Assembly: GCA_902478765.1 (NCBI GenBank)
Contig: CABSMN010000015.1
Span: 1-11,024 of the forward strand
Direction of reading: 5' to 3'
Length of the DNA stretch: 11,024 nt
Origin: an uncultured Collinsella sp.
GTDB taxonomy: Bacteria > Actinomycetota > Coriobacteriia > Coriobacteriales > Coriobacteriaceae
A program made the position numbers and the translations under genes. The notes under the pieces are model-generated. The model saw only the letters and a list, made by a program, of their open reading frames with translations, searched no databases and was not told where the DNA came from. Shown here piece by piece: positions 11,016-11,024 of this stretch (positions are counted from its first letter, which is position 1; the number at the start of each line of letters is the position of its first letter).

Positions 11016-11024
11016 CTGTCTCTT
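11016..11024 (+). other. partial Tn5 mosaic end (adapter, not genomic)
   Basis: CTGTCTCTT equals the first nine bases of the reverse-complement mosaic end CTGTCTCTTATACACATCT. With the full adapter at the left end facing it, this marks untrimmed adapter at both contig termini. Confidence 0.85.

Overview
The window looks like one short-read contig from a high-GC Gram-positive gut actinobacterium. The best guess is the Coriobacteriia, probably Collinsella or a close relative. This rests on GC-rich third codon positions, the protein families present (FxLYD lipoprotein-like protein, small HTH protein beside a Ser/Thr kinase, DUF2974 hydrolase, YejK/NdpA-like protein, acetylase-type DAP pathway) and the style of the proteins. 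It is inference from family recognition, not a database match. Both ends carry Nextera (Tn5) adapter sequence: bases 1-47 are library adapter including an i7 index, and bases 11016-11024 are the start of the opposite mosaic end. The genomic insert is therefore 48-11015.

Left part (48-3861), all on the minus strand. Reading right to left: an M20 amidohydrolase; a higB-higA toxin-antitoxin pair with its own AT-rich promoter and a cluster of ACGT-centred palindromes; a small 2-3 TM membrane protein; an FxLYD-domain membrane-anchored protein whose Shine-Dalgarno lies inside a 14-bp hairpin; a small HTH protein; and the N-terminal lobe of a Ser/Thr protein kinase cut off by the contig end.

Centre (3972-8071), plus strand: a lysine/DAP biosynthesis operon. 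A promoter, a lysine riboswitch (about 4012-4168) and a translational expression platform lead into one continuous reading frame in which diaminopimelate decarboxylase (LysA) is fused to dihydrodipicolinate synthase (DapA). dapB follows (TTG start overlapping the end of dapA), then dapH (tetrahydrodipicolinate N-acetyltransferase), then a terminator. DapH implies the acetylase variant of the pathway. The divergently placed M20 amidohydrolase is a reasonable candidate for the N-acetyl-DAP deacetylase step. The N-acetyl-DAP aminotransferase and DapF are not in the window.

Right part (8111-11015), minus strand: a bidirectional terminator, an ndpA/yejK-like nucleoid-associated protein gene, a DUF2974 alpha/beta-hydrolase gene bracketed by two copies of a ~31-bp hairpin repeat, an intrinsic terminator, and the C-terminal half of an L-lactate dehydrogenase gene.

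The most notable items are the LysA-DapA fusion frame that keeps an internal ribosome-binding site, the lysine riboswitch with a readable two-state ribosome-binding-site switch, the paired interspersed repeats around the DUF2974 gene, the SD-masking hairpin ahead of the FxLYD gene, and the HTH/kinase pair.
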